From: Serpens sp035497915
GTDB lineage: Bacteria > Pseudomonadota > Gammaproteobacteria > Pseudomonadales > Pseudomonadaceae
Assembly: GCF_035497915.1 (NCBI RefSeq)
Contig: NZ_DATJCS010000051.1
Span: 138,810 to 202,809, forward strand
Reading direction: 5' to 3'
Length of the DNA stretch: 64,000 nt
Program-made: the position numbers and the translations under genes
Notes under the pieces: generated by a model
Seen by the model: the letters and a program-made list of their open reading frames with translations, nothing else
Databases searched by the model: none
What the model was told of the DNA's origin: nothing
Part shown: one piece after another, positions 42,457-51,311 of the stretch
How the letters are laid out: every line of letters starts with the position of its first letter
Numbering within the stretch: position 1 is the stretch's first letter

Positions 42457-42457
42457 G

Positions 42458-42480
42458 CGCCGCCCGGGAGCCGGGCGGCG
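42458..42480. terminator. GC-rich hairpin between the nar and ttr operons
   Basis: CGCCGCCCGG (42458-42467) pairs perfectly with CCGGGCGGCG (42471-42480) over GAG. It lies one base after the isomerase stop and 9 bases from the convergent ttrA stop. No T-run follows; the stem is very stable. Confidence 0.7.
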
Positions 42481-42489
42481 TAGGCCGGA

Positions 42490-45400
42490 TCAGACGCGCT
42501 CGATGCGCACCGGCAGGGCCTGGCGTACCGCCGCGCCCGAGACCCAGTCGATCCACACGTTGGTGTCCGGACGGGTCGGATCGCCGAAGCCGAGGTCGTT
42601 GAGGTTGACCCCCGCCCCCAGCGCCGGGTTGTGCGGCATCGGCTGGCCATTCACCTGATGGGCGCGCGCGCCCAGCTCGGTGTGGCCGTAGCCGTGTTCC
42701 ACGGCGATGGTGCCACGCATCAGCCCGTCACGGACCAATGCCACTCCTTCCCGTGCACCACCCGGCGTGACCAGGCGCACCGTGTCGCCATGACCGATGC
42801 CCAGGCGCGCCGCGTCGTCGCGGTGCAGGTACACCGGATTGTGCGGGTGCACCTGACGCAGCCGGTCGGCGCCGATGGAAAACGCGCTCATCAGGTGCGA
42901 TTTGAAGGAGATCATCAGCAGCGGCCACTGGTCTTCGCCATACAGCTCCCGCATGGAACGGCCGTCGGCCATGCGCACCGGGTACCAGGTCGGGCAGCCG
43001 CTGTAGCGCTCGCCGGTCAGCGAGTGGCGCATCTTGGCCAGGTCCTCGTACCAGATCTGCTGCGGCTTCGCGTAGCCCTGACGCAACTGGCCCTTCTCGT
43101 TCCAGGCATCATCGATGCGCGCGAAGCGTCCGCCACGGCTCATCAGCAGCGCCACGCGCCGCCATTCCTCGGGCTTGAGGCTGTGCTGCAACTGCTCGGC
43201 GTAACGTTGCGCGCCGGTCAGCGCCAGGTCGTCATCGCTGGCTTCCGGCACCGGCTGGCCGCCGGCGTAGGCGATGTTGGCGAAGCCGCGCAGGTAGAAG
43301 TCGGCGGCGCTGTTCAGGTCATAGTGGTTGCCCTGGGCGTCGCGAATCGCGCCGGCGCCGAAGCCCGGCATGCCGAGGCGCTTGGCGGTGGCGATCAGGA
43401 AGCTTTCCAGGCTGATCGGCTGCCCCTCGGCGGTCTTCGCCACGCGTGGCTCGACCACCGGCCAGCGCACGCTGGAGGCCTTGGCCACCACGCCGTTCCA
43501 GGGCGCGGAAACGCCCCAGCTCTCGTAGGTCAGGGTGTCCGGCACGATGTAGTCGGCCAGCGCGCTGGTTTCGTTGATGAACGGGTTCACCGCGATGCTC
43601 AGCGGAATCAGCTTCGGGTCGCGCAGGCGCTCCTCGATGACGTGCCGCCAGCCGGCGATGCCGTACACCTGGTTGCCCATGTGGTTGATCCACACCTTGG
43701 CGCGGTACGGGTAGCCGTCCAGGGCGGCGGCGATCATCTCCGAGCTCAGCCCGCCGACCGCCGGGTACCAGGGCGCCTTGGCCGGATACGGCGACTGGCC
43801 CGCCTCCTTCTTGCGGCGGTATTCGCTGCTCTTCTCATAGGGGAAGCGGTGGCGCGACAGCGCCACGCCCTTGGGATCCACCTTGCCGGCGAAGCCGCCG
43901 ATGTTGTAGCGCGGCCCCGGGCCGAACGGCGGAAACAGGCCGGCGTCGACCACCAGGCCGCCCTTGACGTTGAGGTTGCCGATCAGCGTGTTGAGCATGC
44001 CAATGGCATAGGCGGTGTAGAAGCCGGCGCCACTCATGGTGCCGCCGTGGGAGTTGGCCACCGCCTGCTTGCCGTAGCTCGCGAAGCGTTCGGCCAGGGC
44101 GGTGATCTTCTCCACCGGCACGCCGGATTCGCGGGCGTATTCCTCCAGGCTCATGCGCCGGGCTTCGGCGTGCAGGCGGCTCAGCGAACTGCTGACCCGC
44201 ACCGGCTGACCGTCCAGGGTCACCGTGCGCTCGACGAACAGCTCCGCCGGTTCAGCCTGGGTGTGCGCGGCCAGCTCGCCGTCGGCGCGTTGCACCACAT
44301 AGGCTTCGGCATCGCTCCAGCCCAGGTCGGCGCCGCGCAGGAAGGTGCCGAAACGCGGATGCTCGGGGTCGTTCACCAGCAGGTGGGTGGCGTTGCTCCA
44401 GGACGCCTCGCCGGCCGCCTGCATGGCCGCCGGCCCCGGCTGGGACAGCATGCCGGCGTCGTGGCGACGGTTGTCGAGGATCCAGCGGATCATGCCCATC
44501 ACCAGCGCCAGGTCGCCGGCCGGCTTGACCGCTAGCCATTCGCTGCCGTCGCTGAGCACGTTGGAGGTCGCCGGCAGGGTCGGCGACACCACCACGTACT
44601 CGAACACCGGCTTGTTGGTGCGCGTACGCGCCTCGGCCAGTTGCCGGCCCTGGCGCTGGAACGGGTTGCCGGCCTGGGCCGGCGCGGTGCCGATGAACAG
44701 GCCGAAACGGGCATTGTCCCAGTCCGGCTTGCCGTGGGGCATGCCGGCCAGGTCGCCGAGCGCCGCCGAGGTGCCCACCCGGTAGGTCTGGCCGCAGTAG
44801 GAGCCGTGGTTGGAGAAGTTCACGCTGCCGAAGGACTGCTGGGTGAAGCGGCGCACGAACGGCGTGCGGCCTTCGTTGCCGGCATCGGTGAACAGCAGCT
44901 GGTTGGTCAGCGGGCCGTATTCCGGGTTGGCCGGGTCGATCAGGGTTTCACGGTCATAGATGGTGCGCAGGCCGTCCACATGGCCTTCGCCGAACAGATC
45001 GCCACCCTCGCAGATTTCCTCGACCAGCTGTTCGAAGGAAATCGTCTGCCATTTGCCCTCGCCACGCTTGCCCGCGCGCTTGAGCGGTTGCAGCACCCGG
45101 TAGGGGCTGGTCAGTTGCTCGAACATCGCCGAGCCACGCCCGCAGGCGGTGGCGCGACCTTCGATGCCGGCATCGCCGCCCAGCGCGGTGTACACATCGC
45201 GCACCGGGGTGCGCATGTCCGCCGGCTGGGTGGTGGCCAGCGGGTGATACGGGTTGCCGGCCACCCGGATGATGCAGTTGGCCTCGTTATCCACCCGCAC
45301 ACGAATGCCACACTGGGTCCAGCAACCCAGGCACACCGACGGGCTGACGGTCTGCCCCGGCTGGGTGGACAGCGCGCCGCTCAGCGGGTCGATGCGAAAT

Positions 45401-45606
45401 TCCGGGGTCAGCGAATTGCCGCGCACCGCGTCGGCGGTGGGCGTGCCGGCGGTGCCGTGCACCAGCCCGGTCACCGCCCGGCTGACGGTTTCGCTGTAGC
45501 CGGCGGCGAACACCGCCAGCCCCCCGGCGACGGCGGCGCCCTGGGTGATCACCTTGCGCCGGCCGGCGTCCTGCAGCGCTTCCTGTTGCTTGGTCTTGTC
45601 GGTCAT
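42490..45606 (-). CDS. ttrA: Tetrathionate reductase catalytic subunit TtrA
   Basis: A 1038-residue molybdopterin oxidoreductase. The whole length follows remembered Salmonella TtrA, including CFGCWTQCGIRV-like CLGCWTQCGIRVRV (Cys92, Cys95, Cys99) with TACGRG for the [4Fe-4S] cluster. Cys in NHGSYCGQTYR is the probable Mo ligand, and the closing DWVSGAAVRQALPVRIERV is characteristic. It reduces tetrathionate to thiosulfate in the periplasm. The N-terminus GRRKVITQGAAVAGG resembles a twin-arginine signal. It is the last gene of a - strand ttrBCA operon, 15 bases after ttrC. No ttrSR regulators are in the window. Confidence 0.92.
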   Translation of the reverse strand: MTDKTKQQEALQDAGRRKVITQGAAVAGGLAVFAAGYSETVSRAVTGLVHGTAGTPTADAVRGNSLTPEFRIDPLSGALSTQPGQTVSPSVCLGCWTQCGIRVRVDNEANCIIRVAGNPYHPLATTQPADMRTPVRDVYTALGGDAGIEGRATACGRGSAMFEQLTSPYRVLQPLKRAGKRGEGKWQTISFEQLVEEICEGGDLFGEGHVDGLRTIYDRETLIDPANPEYGPLTNQLLFTDAGNEGRTPFVRRFTQQSFGSVNFSNHGSYCGQTYRVGTSAALGDLAGMPHGKPDWDNARFGLFIGTAPAQAGNPFQRQGRQLAEARTRTNKPVFEYVVVSPTLPATSNVLSDGSEWLAVKPAGDLALVMGMIRWILDNRRHDAGMLSQPGPAAMQAAGEASWSNATHLLVNDPEHPRFGTFLRGADLGWSDAEAYVVQRADGELAAHTQAEPAELFVERTVTLDGQPVRVSSSLSRLHAEARRMSLEEYARESGVPVEKITALAERFASYGKQAVANSHGGTMSGAGFYTAYAIGMLNTLIGNLNVKGGLVVDAGLFPPFGPGPRYNIGGFAGKVDPKGVALSRHRFPYEKSSEYRRKKEAGQSPYPAKAPWYPAVGGLSSEMIAAALDGYPYRAKVWINHMGNQVYGIAGWRHVIEERLRDPKLIPLSIAVNPFINETSALADYIVPDTLTYESWGVSAPWNGVVAKASSVRWPVVEPRVAKTAEGQPISLESFLIATAKRLGMPGFGAGAIRDAQGNHYDLNSAADFYLRGFANIAYAGGQPVPEASDDDLALTGAQRYAEQLQHSLKPEEWRRVALLMSRGGRFARIDDAWNEKGQLRQGYAKPQQIWYEDLAKMRHSLTGERYSGCPTWYPVRMADGRSMRELYGEDQWPLLMISFKSHLMSAFSIGADRLRQVHPHNPVYLHRDDAARLGIGHGDTVRLVTPGGAREGVALVRDGLMRGTIAVEHGYGHTELGARAHQVNGQPMPHNPALGAGVNLNDLGFGDPTRPDTNVWIDWVSGAAVRQALPVRIERV

Positions 45607-45621
45607 GTCATCGACTCCAGA

Positions 45622-46659
45622 TCAGTGACCGGCGCGGGCCGGGTTGTAAGAGGGAAAGCGTTCCAGCACGAACACCACGGCGACCAGCAGGGCCAGGCAC
45701 AGGCCGAACATGCCGACGATGCCCAGCAGGCCGTCACCGCCCAGCGGCATGCTGTACAGGTACAGGCCGGCGCCGTACTTGGGCACGCCCTGCACGCTCA
45801 TGAACACCACCCAGCGGAACACCCAGGCCGAGACCAGCATGGCCAGCGCCACCAGCAGCGAATAACCGCAGCCACTCAGGCGCGCAGCCGGGCGGGCGAG
45901 CATGACCAGCAACAGCAGGCCGCTCAGCGCGGCGCCGAGCAGGCTCAAGCGCCACACCGGGAAGTCCTCGAACAGGCGCAGCGCCGCCGGGAACGACGGA
46001 TCCAGCCCCAGGCTGCCGGTGGCCACCCAGACCAGCACGCCCAGCACCACCAGCAGCAGCGCGCTGATACCCAGGCGGCGCAGCAGTTCCAGCGGCATCG
46101 CCGGCAGACCGCCGGGCAGCCAGCGACCGACCAGCAGCATGGCGCCGAGGGCGGCCAGCCAGCCGGTCACGGCGAAGTTCCACGGCAGCAGCAGCGTGTT
46201 CCACAGCGGGCGGGCACGCACCACCATCACTTCGGCGCCGGTGTAGACCAGGATGCCCACCGCCAGCAGCGCCATGGCCAGGCCGGTCAGGCGCAGCAGG
46301 CGCTCGCGGCGCAGCCACCAGAGCAGGCAGAAACCCAGGGCCAGCATCACGAACAGCGGCAGCAGGTAGGCACCGATGGACATCCACGACCAGGGCGTGA
46401 AGTGCGCATAGAAGTGCCAGAAACGCCCCGGCTGATGGAGGTCGGCCAGCAGCGAGACCGGCGCGGCGATGGCCGTGACCAGCAGCACCACCACGGCCGC
46501 CGGCAGCAGGCGCGCCGACGGCGAGCCTGCCTTGCCAAACGCCAGGACGGCGGCGGTGAGCGCCGTGGTGGCGGCGATGCCGATGAAGAAGAAATACTGC
46601 ACCGCCCAGGGCAGCCAGGCGGCTTCGTAGTCGGGGGTCAGCAGCTCAACGATCTGCAT
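45622..46659 (-). CDS. ttrC: Tetrathionate reductase membrane subunit TtrC (NrfD-like)
   Basis: A 345-residue membrane protein with about nine hydrophobic segments, NrfD/PsrC-like. PVSLLADLHQPGRFWHFYAH (read within residues 65-90) and TPWSWMSIGAYLLP are the quinol-site blocks of the family. It contains no heme signature; it passes electrons from the quinol pool to TtrB. It lies 10 bases after ttrB and 15 bases before ttrA. The subunit identity rests on NrfD family features plus its position between clear ttrB and ttrA genes. Confidence 0.9.
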   Translation of the reverse strand: MQIVELLTPDYEAAWLPWAVQYFFFIGIAATTALTAAVLAFGKAGSPSARLLPAAVVVLLVTAIAAPVSLLADLHQPGRFWHFYAHFTPWSWMSIGAYLLPLFVMLALGFCLLWWLRRERLLRLTGLAMALLAVGILVYTGAEVMVVRARPLWNTLLLPWNFAVTGWLAALGAMLLVGRWLPGGLPAMPLELLRRLGISALLLVVLGVLVWVATGSLGLDPSFPAALRLFEDFPVWRLSLLGAALSGLLLLVMLARPAARLSGCGYSLLVALAMLVSAWVFRWVVFMSVQGVPKYGAGLYLYSMPLGGDGLLGIVGMFGLCLALLVAVVFVLERFPSYNPARAGH

Positions 46660-46669
46660 GGCAGCCTCC

Positions 46670-47434
46670 TCAGTGCTTGGCGATCAGACGGATACCCGCC
46701 TGGCCGTCCACTTCGTTGACGAAGGCCTCGGGCAGGCCGATGTAGTACACGTGCGGGTCGGTGTTCATCCCCGGCTTGAGTACGCGGATCTCGTCCTTGT
46801 GGGCGTCCAGCCGGCGGGAAATCTCGCTCTGCGGATCGTTCAGATCGCCGATCACCCGCGCGCCGCCCACGCAGCTTTCCACGCAGGCCGGCAGCAGGCC
46901 GACCTCCAGGCGGTGCTCGCAGAAGGTGCACTTGTCGGCGGTCTGGGTCTCGTGGTTGATGAAGCGCGCGTCGTAGGGACAGGCCTGCACGCAGTAGCCG
47001 CAGCCCACGCAGCGCTCGTTGTCGACCAGCACGATGCCGTCGGTACGCTGGAAGGTGGCCTGCACCGGGCAGACCGGCACGCACGGCGGCTCGTCGCAGT
47101 GGTTGCACAGGCGCGGCAGGTTGATCAGCGCCGAGGGGGCGTCCGGGGTCTCGGTGACTTCGTACTGCAGCACGGTGGTGCGGAACTGGCCGATCGGCGG
47201 CAGGTTCTCCACCGAACAGCTCACCGTGCAGGCCTGGCAGCCGATGCACTTGCGCAGGTCGACCAGCATGCCGTAGCGCTTGCCCTCGATGCCCGGGCGC
47301 CGGGGTGGCTGGTCGCCGATGCCGGCCTGGGCGGTACTGGCCAGGGGCAGCAGGCTCACGGCGGCACTCAGGCCCAGCAGGTCCTTGAGCAGGCCGCGCC
47401 GGCCGGTCGAAGGCGTTTCATCAGACTTACTCAT
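46670..47434 (-). CDS. ttrB: Tetrathionate reductase iron-sulfur subunit TtrB
   Basis: A 254-residue ferredoxin-type subunit with four cysteine groups for four [4Fe-4S] clusters: CIGCQACTVSC, CNHCDEPPCVPVCP, CVGCGYCVQACP and CTFCEHRLEVGLLPACVESC. The N-terminus has a twin-arginine signal (TGRRGLLKDLLGL, then ASTAQA as cleavage region). It links TtrC to TtrA in the periplasm. ATG at 47434 with CGAGGAA upstream is chosen over GTG-type codons further out. Gene order B-C-A matches Salmonella. A thioredoxin-like gene starts 62 bases further upstream on the same strand. Confidence 0.9.
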   Translation of the reverse strand: MSKSDETPSTGRRGLLKDLLGLSAAVSLLPLASTAQAGIGDQPPRRPGIEGKRYGMLVDLRKCIGCQACTVSCSVENLPPIGQFRTTVLQYEVTETPDAPSALINLPRLCNHCDEPPCVPVCPVQATFQRTDGIVLVDNERCVGCGYCVQACPYDARFINHETQTADKCTFCEHRLEVGLLPACVESCVGGARVIGDLNDPQSEISRRLDAHKDEIRVLKPGMNTDPHVYYIGLPEAFVNEVDGQAGIRLIAKH

Positions 47435-47496
47435 GGCGTTTCCTCGCAAGCACTACTCAAAGCATTCCGGGATCGCGGTATCGCAAGCCCTTGGGT

Positions 47497-48318
47497 TCAT
47501 GGGCGGGGCGGTGGATCGACAGCGATGCGCTCCAGCGCGTGAGCCAGGCTGGCGCGCGACAGCTCGCCCAGATGGCTGCCGCGCTGCCGGCCTTCTGCGT
47601 CGTAGAAGAGCGTGGTGGGCAACATGCCCGAGCCGACCTGGGCGCCCAGGCGGCTGCCGCCGTCCAGCAGCACGTTGTCCAGCCACAGACCTTGACTGGT
47701 CAGGTAATCGCGCACCGTTCGCGCGCCCTCGCCCTGGTTGACGAACAGGAAGATCACGCCGGTTTCCCGTTGCTGGGCCTCGGCAAGCACCGGCATCTCG
47801 CGCCGGCAGGGCGGGCACCAGGTGGCCCACAGGTTGATCACCAGCGGCTGACCGCGGAAATCGCCGAGCTGCACCGGTAGCCCGTTGAGGTCCATCAGCA
47901 CCTGCTCGGGCAGCCGGCTGGAACGTTCCAGGGCCTGCAGCAGCAGGTGACCGCCGCTCCAGCAGAGCACGCCGACCAGCAGCCCCAGCCACAGCGGACG
48001 CCGCAGGCGGGGATTGCGCCAGGCCTGCCAGAGTCCCAGGGCGAGGCCGGCGAGCAGACCGGGCACGGCCAGGAAACCGCCATCGCGGATATCCAGCAGG
48101 CTCCAGGGGGAATCCCGGTAAAGGTCGAAATAGAGGGCGACAAAAGACAGCCGTGCGACCAGCAGGCTTACCAGCAGCAGGCGAAACAGTTGGGGTTCAG
48201 GATTGCAGGCGGAGCGTCGCCCGCTCCACCAGCCCACCAGCAGGGCCAGGAGAAAGCTGACAATCAGCAGCACATGAGACATACCCAGGGCCAGGGGACC
48301 CGCACTCACACTCAGCAT
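47497..48318 (-). CDS. Lgt-like membrane domain fused to TlpA/thioredoxin domain
   Basis: A 273-residue protein in two parts. Residues 1-130 have about four membrane segments and resemble the N-terminal half of prolipoprotein diacylglyceryl transferase (SAGPLALGMSHVLLIVSF, then GWWSGRRS and LLDIRDGGFLAVPGLLAG), without its catalytic C-terminal half. Residues 140-270 form a periplasmic TlpA-type thioredoxin domain with active site WATWCPPC. Such fusions are found in Pseudomonas as membrane-tethered disulfide reductases. Placed upstream of ttrBCA in the same direction, it may maintain cysteines of the reductase or assist its maturation; this is inference. ATG at 48318 preserves the Lgt-like N-terminus. 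Confidence 0.8.
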   Translation of the reverse strand: MLSVSAGPLALGMSHVLLIVSFLLALLVGWWSGRRSACNPEPQLFRLLLVSLLVARLSFVALYFDLYRDSPWSLLDIRDGGFLAVPGLLAGLALGLWQAWRNPRLRRPLWLGLLVGVLCWSGGHLLLQALERSSRLPEQVLMDLNGLPVQLGDFRGQPLVINLWATWCPPCRREMPVLAEAQQRETGVIFLFVNQGEGARTVRDYLTSQGLWLDNVLLDGGSRLGAQVGSGMLPTTLFYDAEGRQRGSHLGELSRASLAHALERIAVDPPPRP

Positions 48319-48519
48319 CGGTTCGCTCTATTGGGAATCACGGATTGGCGGACATCCTGTCCCTGCCGGTGAATGTGCCTCGGGGAGGTTAAGGGGCGAT
48401 TAAAGCCCTTGTTACCATGTGGATTTGGTGACGGGACCGGATGACGCACCCTAGTCCCGCGAAGGTGCGATTCAACGCTATCGTCATACCTGTCCCATCG
48501 AGTCCAAGAGGGTGCAACC

Positions 48520-48933
48520 ATGCGATACGGTCTGTTGGACAGCCAACGCGACGCCATTCTGCTGCTGGCCCGCCTCCTGCTGATGCTGCTTTTTCTCCTG
48601 TCAGGCTGGAGCAAGCTGATCGGTTTCAGCGGTACCGTGGGCTATATGGAATCGCTGGGTGCGCCCCTGCCCTGGCTCGCCGCAGCGATCGCGGTGGTCA
48701 TGGAGTTATTCGTCGCCATCGCGCTCATGCTCGGGTTCTATACCCGACCGCTGGCGTTGCTGTTCGCCCTGTTCGTGCTAGGCACCGCGCTGCTCGGCCA
48801 TCCCTTCTGGGAGATGGCCGGCGCGGAGCGGGCAGCCAACATGACGCAGTTCCTGAAGAACCTCAGCATCATCGGCGGCCTGCTGGTGCTGGCTGTCACG
48901 GGGCCGGGACGCTATTCGCTGGATCGCCGCTAG
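48520..48933 (+). CDS. DoxX-family membrane protein
   Basis: A 137-residue membrane protein with four segments. LLARLLLMLLFLLSGWSKLIGF and EFLVAIAL-like ELFVAIALMLGFYTRPLALL, with the late GHPFW, are DoxX-family features. DoxX members are linked to quinone or thiosulfate oxidation in some archaea and to redox homeostasis in bacteria. Here the role is unknown, although it is divergent from the thioredoxin-like/ttr operon across 201 bases. AAGAGGGTG lies before ATG. Its stop is 13 bases from the stop of a convergent small gene. Confidence 0.88.
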   Translation: MRYGLLDSQRDAILLLARLLLMLLFLLSGWSKLIGFSGTVGYMESLGAPLPWLAAAIAVVMELFVAIALMLGFYTRPLALLFALFVLGTALLGHPFWEMAGAERAANMTQFLKNLSIIGGLLVLAVTGPGRYSLDRR

Positions 48934-48946
48934 CAAGTGCCTGCGC

Positions 48947-49153
48947 TCAGCGCTGTTCGCGCGCGGGCGTCTTGCCGTTGTCGAGATCGCCCAGGTCCGG
49001 GTCGACGCCGACATCGTCTTCCTCACGGTCCTCATCCGGCACCTGCTCCACGCCGGGTTCGCGGCGCGGGACTTCCTGCTCGGGCGTGCCGGGGAAATCG
49101 ATCTGGTTGTCGCCCGGGTCCCGTTGGGCCTGGATCCGCTCTGAATGCCTCAT
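48947..49153 (-). CDS. Small acidic, disordered hypothetical protein
   Basis: A 68-residue hydrophilic protein starting MRHSERIQAQRDPGDNQIDF. It is rich in Asp, Glu, Pro and Arg (EQEVPRREPGVEQVPDE, then EEDDVGVDPDLGD). No domain is recognised and it is probably disordered. GAGGTG precedes ATG on the - strand. Similar Pro/Asp-rich small proteins are common in Pseudomonas, but I cannot name a family. The ribosome-binding site, codon-like composition and tight placement after doxX favour a real gene. Confidence 0.55.
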   Translation of the reverse strand: MRHSERIQAQRDPGDNQIDFPGTPEQEVPRREPGVEQVPDEDREEDDVGVDPDLGDLDNGKTPAREQR

Positions 49154-49222
49154 GCTGCACCTCGCCTGCGGGGAAACTGTGCAGGCTTTGAGTGCTTGCC
49201 AGGGCTTTCGATGCAGCGGACT

Positions 49223-49249
49223 GCCCTGTGGTCATGGCGACCGCAGGGC
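49223..49249 (-). terminator. Hairpin after the ydcH-like gene
   Basis: GCCCTGTGGTC (49223-49233) pairs with GACCGCAGGGC (49239-49249), 11 bp with one G-T pair, loop ATGGC. It lies 10 bases downstream of the ydcH-like stop on the - strand. No T-run, so termination is tentative. Confidence 0.45.
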
Positions 49250-49258
49250 AAGCGGAGA

Positions 49259-49477
49259 TCAGGCCTCGGCGGCCTTTTTCAGCACCACGTGCATCTGGTC
49301 CTTCAGGCGCAGCTTTTCCTTCTTCAGGCTCTCGATCTCGGCGGCCGTACCGTGCTCGATGCGCGCCTCCATGTTCTTGATGCGCTGGTCCAGCTCGTTG
49401 TGTTCGTCAAAGAGACGGGAGAAGTGCGCATCATCGTTCTTCAGGCGGCTGATCAGATCGCGATATTCGGGAAACAT
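49259..49477 (-). CDS. YdcH/DUF465-family small coiled-coil protein
   Basis: A 72-residue helical protein: FPEYRDLISRLKNDDAHFSR, then LFDEHNELDQRIKNMEAR and LKKEKLRLKDQMHVVLKK. This is the complete DUF465 (YdcH) pattern, an antiparallel helical hairpin of unknown function found across proteobacteria. An ATG at 49477 is preceded by AAGGAGCG on the - strand. It stands alone, divergent from the SOS-type fan1 operon across about 200 bases. Confidence 0.9.
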   Translation of the reverse strand: MFPEYRDLISRLKNDDAHFSRLFDEHNELDQRIKNMEARIEHGTAAEIESLKKEKLRLKDQMHVVLKKAAEA

Positions 49478-49654
49478 GGGAACGCTCCTTGTGTAGTGGC
49501 AGGAAGATCCTACGGCCGTGACCCTGCGGTCGGATAGGCGGCCAAGCCACTATCCGCCGTTGCATTGACATCGATCATGCCGGGCATCGCGCGCCACGGC
49601 CGTTCCGCTGCGTCCTGTCCGGCTCGCCTTGCCGCGCAGACGGCGCCTCGCGTA

Positions 49655-49670
49655 CTGTATAAAAAAACAG
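49655..49670 (+). promoter_or_regulatory. LexA (SOS) box upstream of the FAN1/helicase operon
   Basis: CTGTATAAAAAAACAG is a full CTGT-N8-ACAG LexA site with an AT-rich centre. It overlaps a -10-like TATAAA (49658-49663) and ends 15 bases before the fan1-type start codon, an ideal position for repression. Two DNA-repair-type genes follow. Confidence 0.85.
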
Positions 49671-49685
49671 CTTCGCACCCTCTAC

Positions 49686-51311
49686 ATGCCTCCCGAACTG
49701 TATTACCTGAGCAACTTCCAGAAGGGCCTGGACTGGCTGGTCGAGCGCTATGCCGACCTGCTGGACGACGCCGAGCGCGCCTTCATCGAGCGCTTCGGCG
49801 GCCTGGCGCAAGCCTCCCAGGCCCTGCTGGTGCGCATGATCATGCGCAAGGGGCCGCATTTTCGCGCCAGCAAGCTGGATTACCCGGAGATCGGCTGCGC
49901 GCGGGACGCTGCCGCACCCTTGCTGGATGCCGGCTGGCTGGACCCGCGCGCCGGGCTGAGCCTGGCCGAGCTGTTCGAACAGCTGCGCAAGGACGAGCTG
50001 ACTCGCCACCTGCCCGACGCCCTCCCCCATGCGCGCCTGAAGAAGGGCGAGCTCTTCGATCTGCTGGCCCCGCAGCATCCCGCGCCCCGGCCGTTCGCCG
50101 ACTGGTGCCCGGCGCTGGACGATCCGCTGTTCAGCCTGACCATCGGCGAGCTCTGCGAACGGCTGCGCCTGATGTTCTTCGGCAACCTGCGCCAGGACTG
50201 GTCGGAGTTCGTGCTCGCCGACCTGGGCATCTTCCGCTACGAACAGGTACAGATCGATCCGGAATCGCGGGGTTTTCGCCGCCGCGAGGACCTGGATACC
50301 TACCTGGCCGTACAGCGCTGCCGCGACGCCTGGGAAGCGGGCCAACCGCTGGATGACGTGCTGGCGGCGCTGCAGGCGCTGGATTGCGCGAACCCCTATC
50401 TGGCGCGCCGGCGCGACAAGCTGCGCTTTCACATCGCCCAGCACCGGGAACGCGAGGCCGAGCTGGAACAGGCCCTGGGCCTGTATGCCGAATGCGGCTA
50501 CCCGGGCGCCCGGCAGCGCCGCGTGCGGGTACTGGAGCGCCTGAACCGCCCGGCGGAGGCGCATGCCCTGGCGCTCGAGGCGCAGCGCAATCCGGAAAAC
50601 CAGGCCGAGCTGCAACTGATCGAGCGCGCCCTGGTGCGCCTGGAGCGCCAGCTCGGGCTGGGCAAGCGGGCGCGCCCTGCCGAAGCACCGGTCGGGCGCC
50701 TGGATTTGACCCTGCCGGCCTGCGCAGACGGCGTCGAGCTGGCCGTGGCCCGGCACCTGACCCTGGCCGAAGCGCCGGTGTATTACGTGGAGAACAGCTT
50801 GGTGTGCGGCCTGTTCGGCTTGCTGTGCTGGGAAGCGCTCTTCGCACCGGTGCCGGGTGCCTTCTTCCATCCGTTCCACAGCGGGCCGACCGACCTGTAC
50901 AGCCCGGACTTCCGCAGCCGGCGCGCCGAGGTGTTCGAGCGCTGCCTGCAGCGCCTGGACAGCGATGCCTATCGCCCGCACCTGCGCCAGATGTACGCCG
51001 CCAAACAGGGCCTCCAGTCGCCGTTCGTGCACTGGGGCGTGCTGGACGAAGCCCTGCTGGAACTGGCGCTTCAGTGCATTCCCGCCGCGCACATCAAGGC
51101 CTGGTGCCTGCGCCTGCTCGGCGACCTGCGCGCCAACCGCGCCGGCATGCCGGACCTGATCCAGTTCTGGCCGGCCGAAGGACGCTACCGGATGATCGAG
51201 GTGAAAGGCCCGGGCGACCGCCTGCAGGACAACCAGCACCGTTGGCTGGCCTTCTGCGCCGAGCACGGCATGCCGGTGGACGTCTGCTACGTGCAATGGG
51301 CAACAGCGTGA
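49686..51311 (+). CDS. FAN1-type structure-specific nuclease with VRR-NUC domain
   Basis: A 541-residue protein resembling bacterial FAN1. Residues about 1-350 form helical DNA-binding and TPR-like regions (ASQALLVRMIMRKGPHF early). The C-terminal VRR-NUC domain has the catalytic block GMPDLIQFW, then MIEVKGPGDRLQDNQ (metal ligands Asp, Glu and Lys). FAN1 incises 5'-flap-like structures during crosslink repair. ATG at 49686 starts the conserved PPELYYLSNF; no ribosome-binding site is visible and the leader after the LexA box would be very short. A DinG-type helicase gene overlaps its stop, so the two are translationally coupled. Confidence 0.9.
   Translation: MPPELYYLSNFQKGLDWLVERYADLLDDAERAFIERFGGLAQASQALLVRMIMRKGPHFRASKLDYPEIGCARDAAAPLLDAGWLDPRAGLSLAELFEQLRKDELTRHLPDALPHARLKKGELFDLLAPQHPAPRPFADWCPALDDPLFSLTIGELCERLRLMFFGNLRQDWSEFVLADLGIFRYEQVQIDPESRGFRRREDLDTYLAVQRCRDAWEAGQPLDDVLAALQALDCANPYLARRRDKLRFHIAQHREREAELEQALGLYAECGYPGARQRRVRVLERLNRPAEAHALALEAQRNPENQAELQLIERALVRLERQLGLGKRARPAEAPVGRLDLTLPACADGVELAVARHLTLAEAPVYYVENSLVCGLFGLLCWEALFAPVPGAFFHPFHSGPTDLYSPDFRSRRAEVFERCLQRLDSDAYRPHLRQMYAAKQGLQSPFVHWGVLDEALLELALQCIPAAHIKAWCLRLLGDLRANRAGMPDLIQFWPAEGRYRMIEVKGPGDRLQDNQHRWLAFCAEHGMPVDVCYVQWATA

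Noticed and set aside
42631..44535. 634-codon open frame on the + strand opposite ttrA
   Set aside because: Antisense shadow of a clearly coding molybdoenzyme gene.
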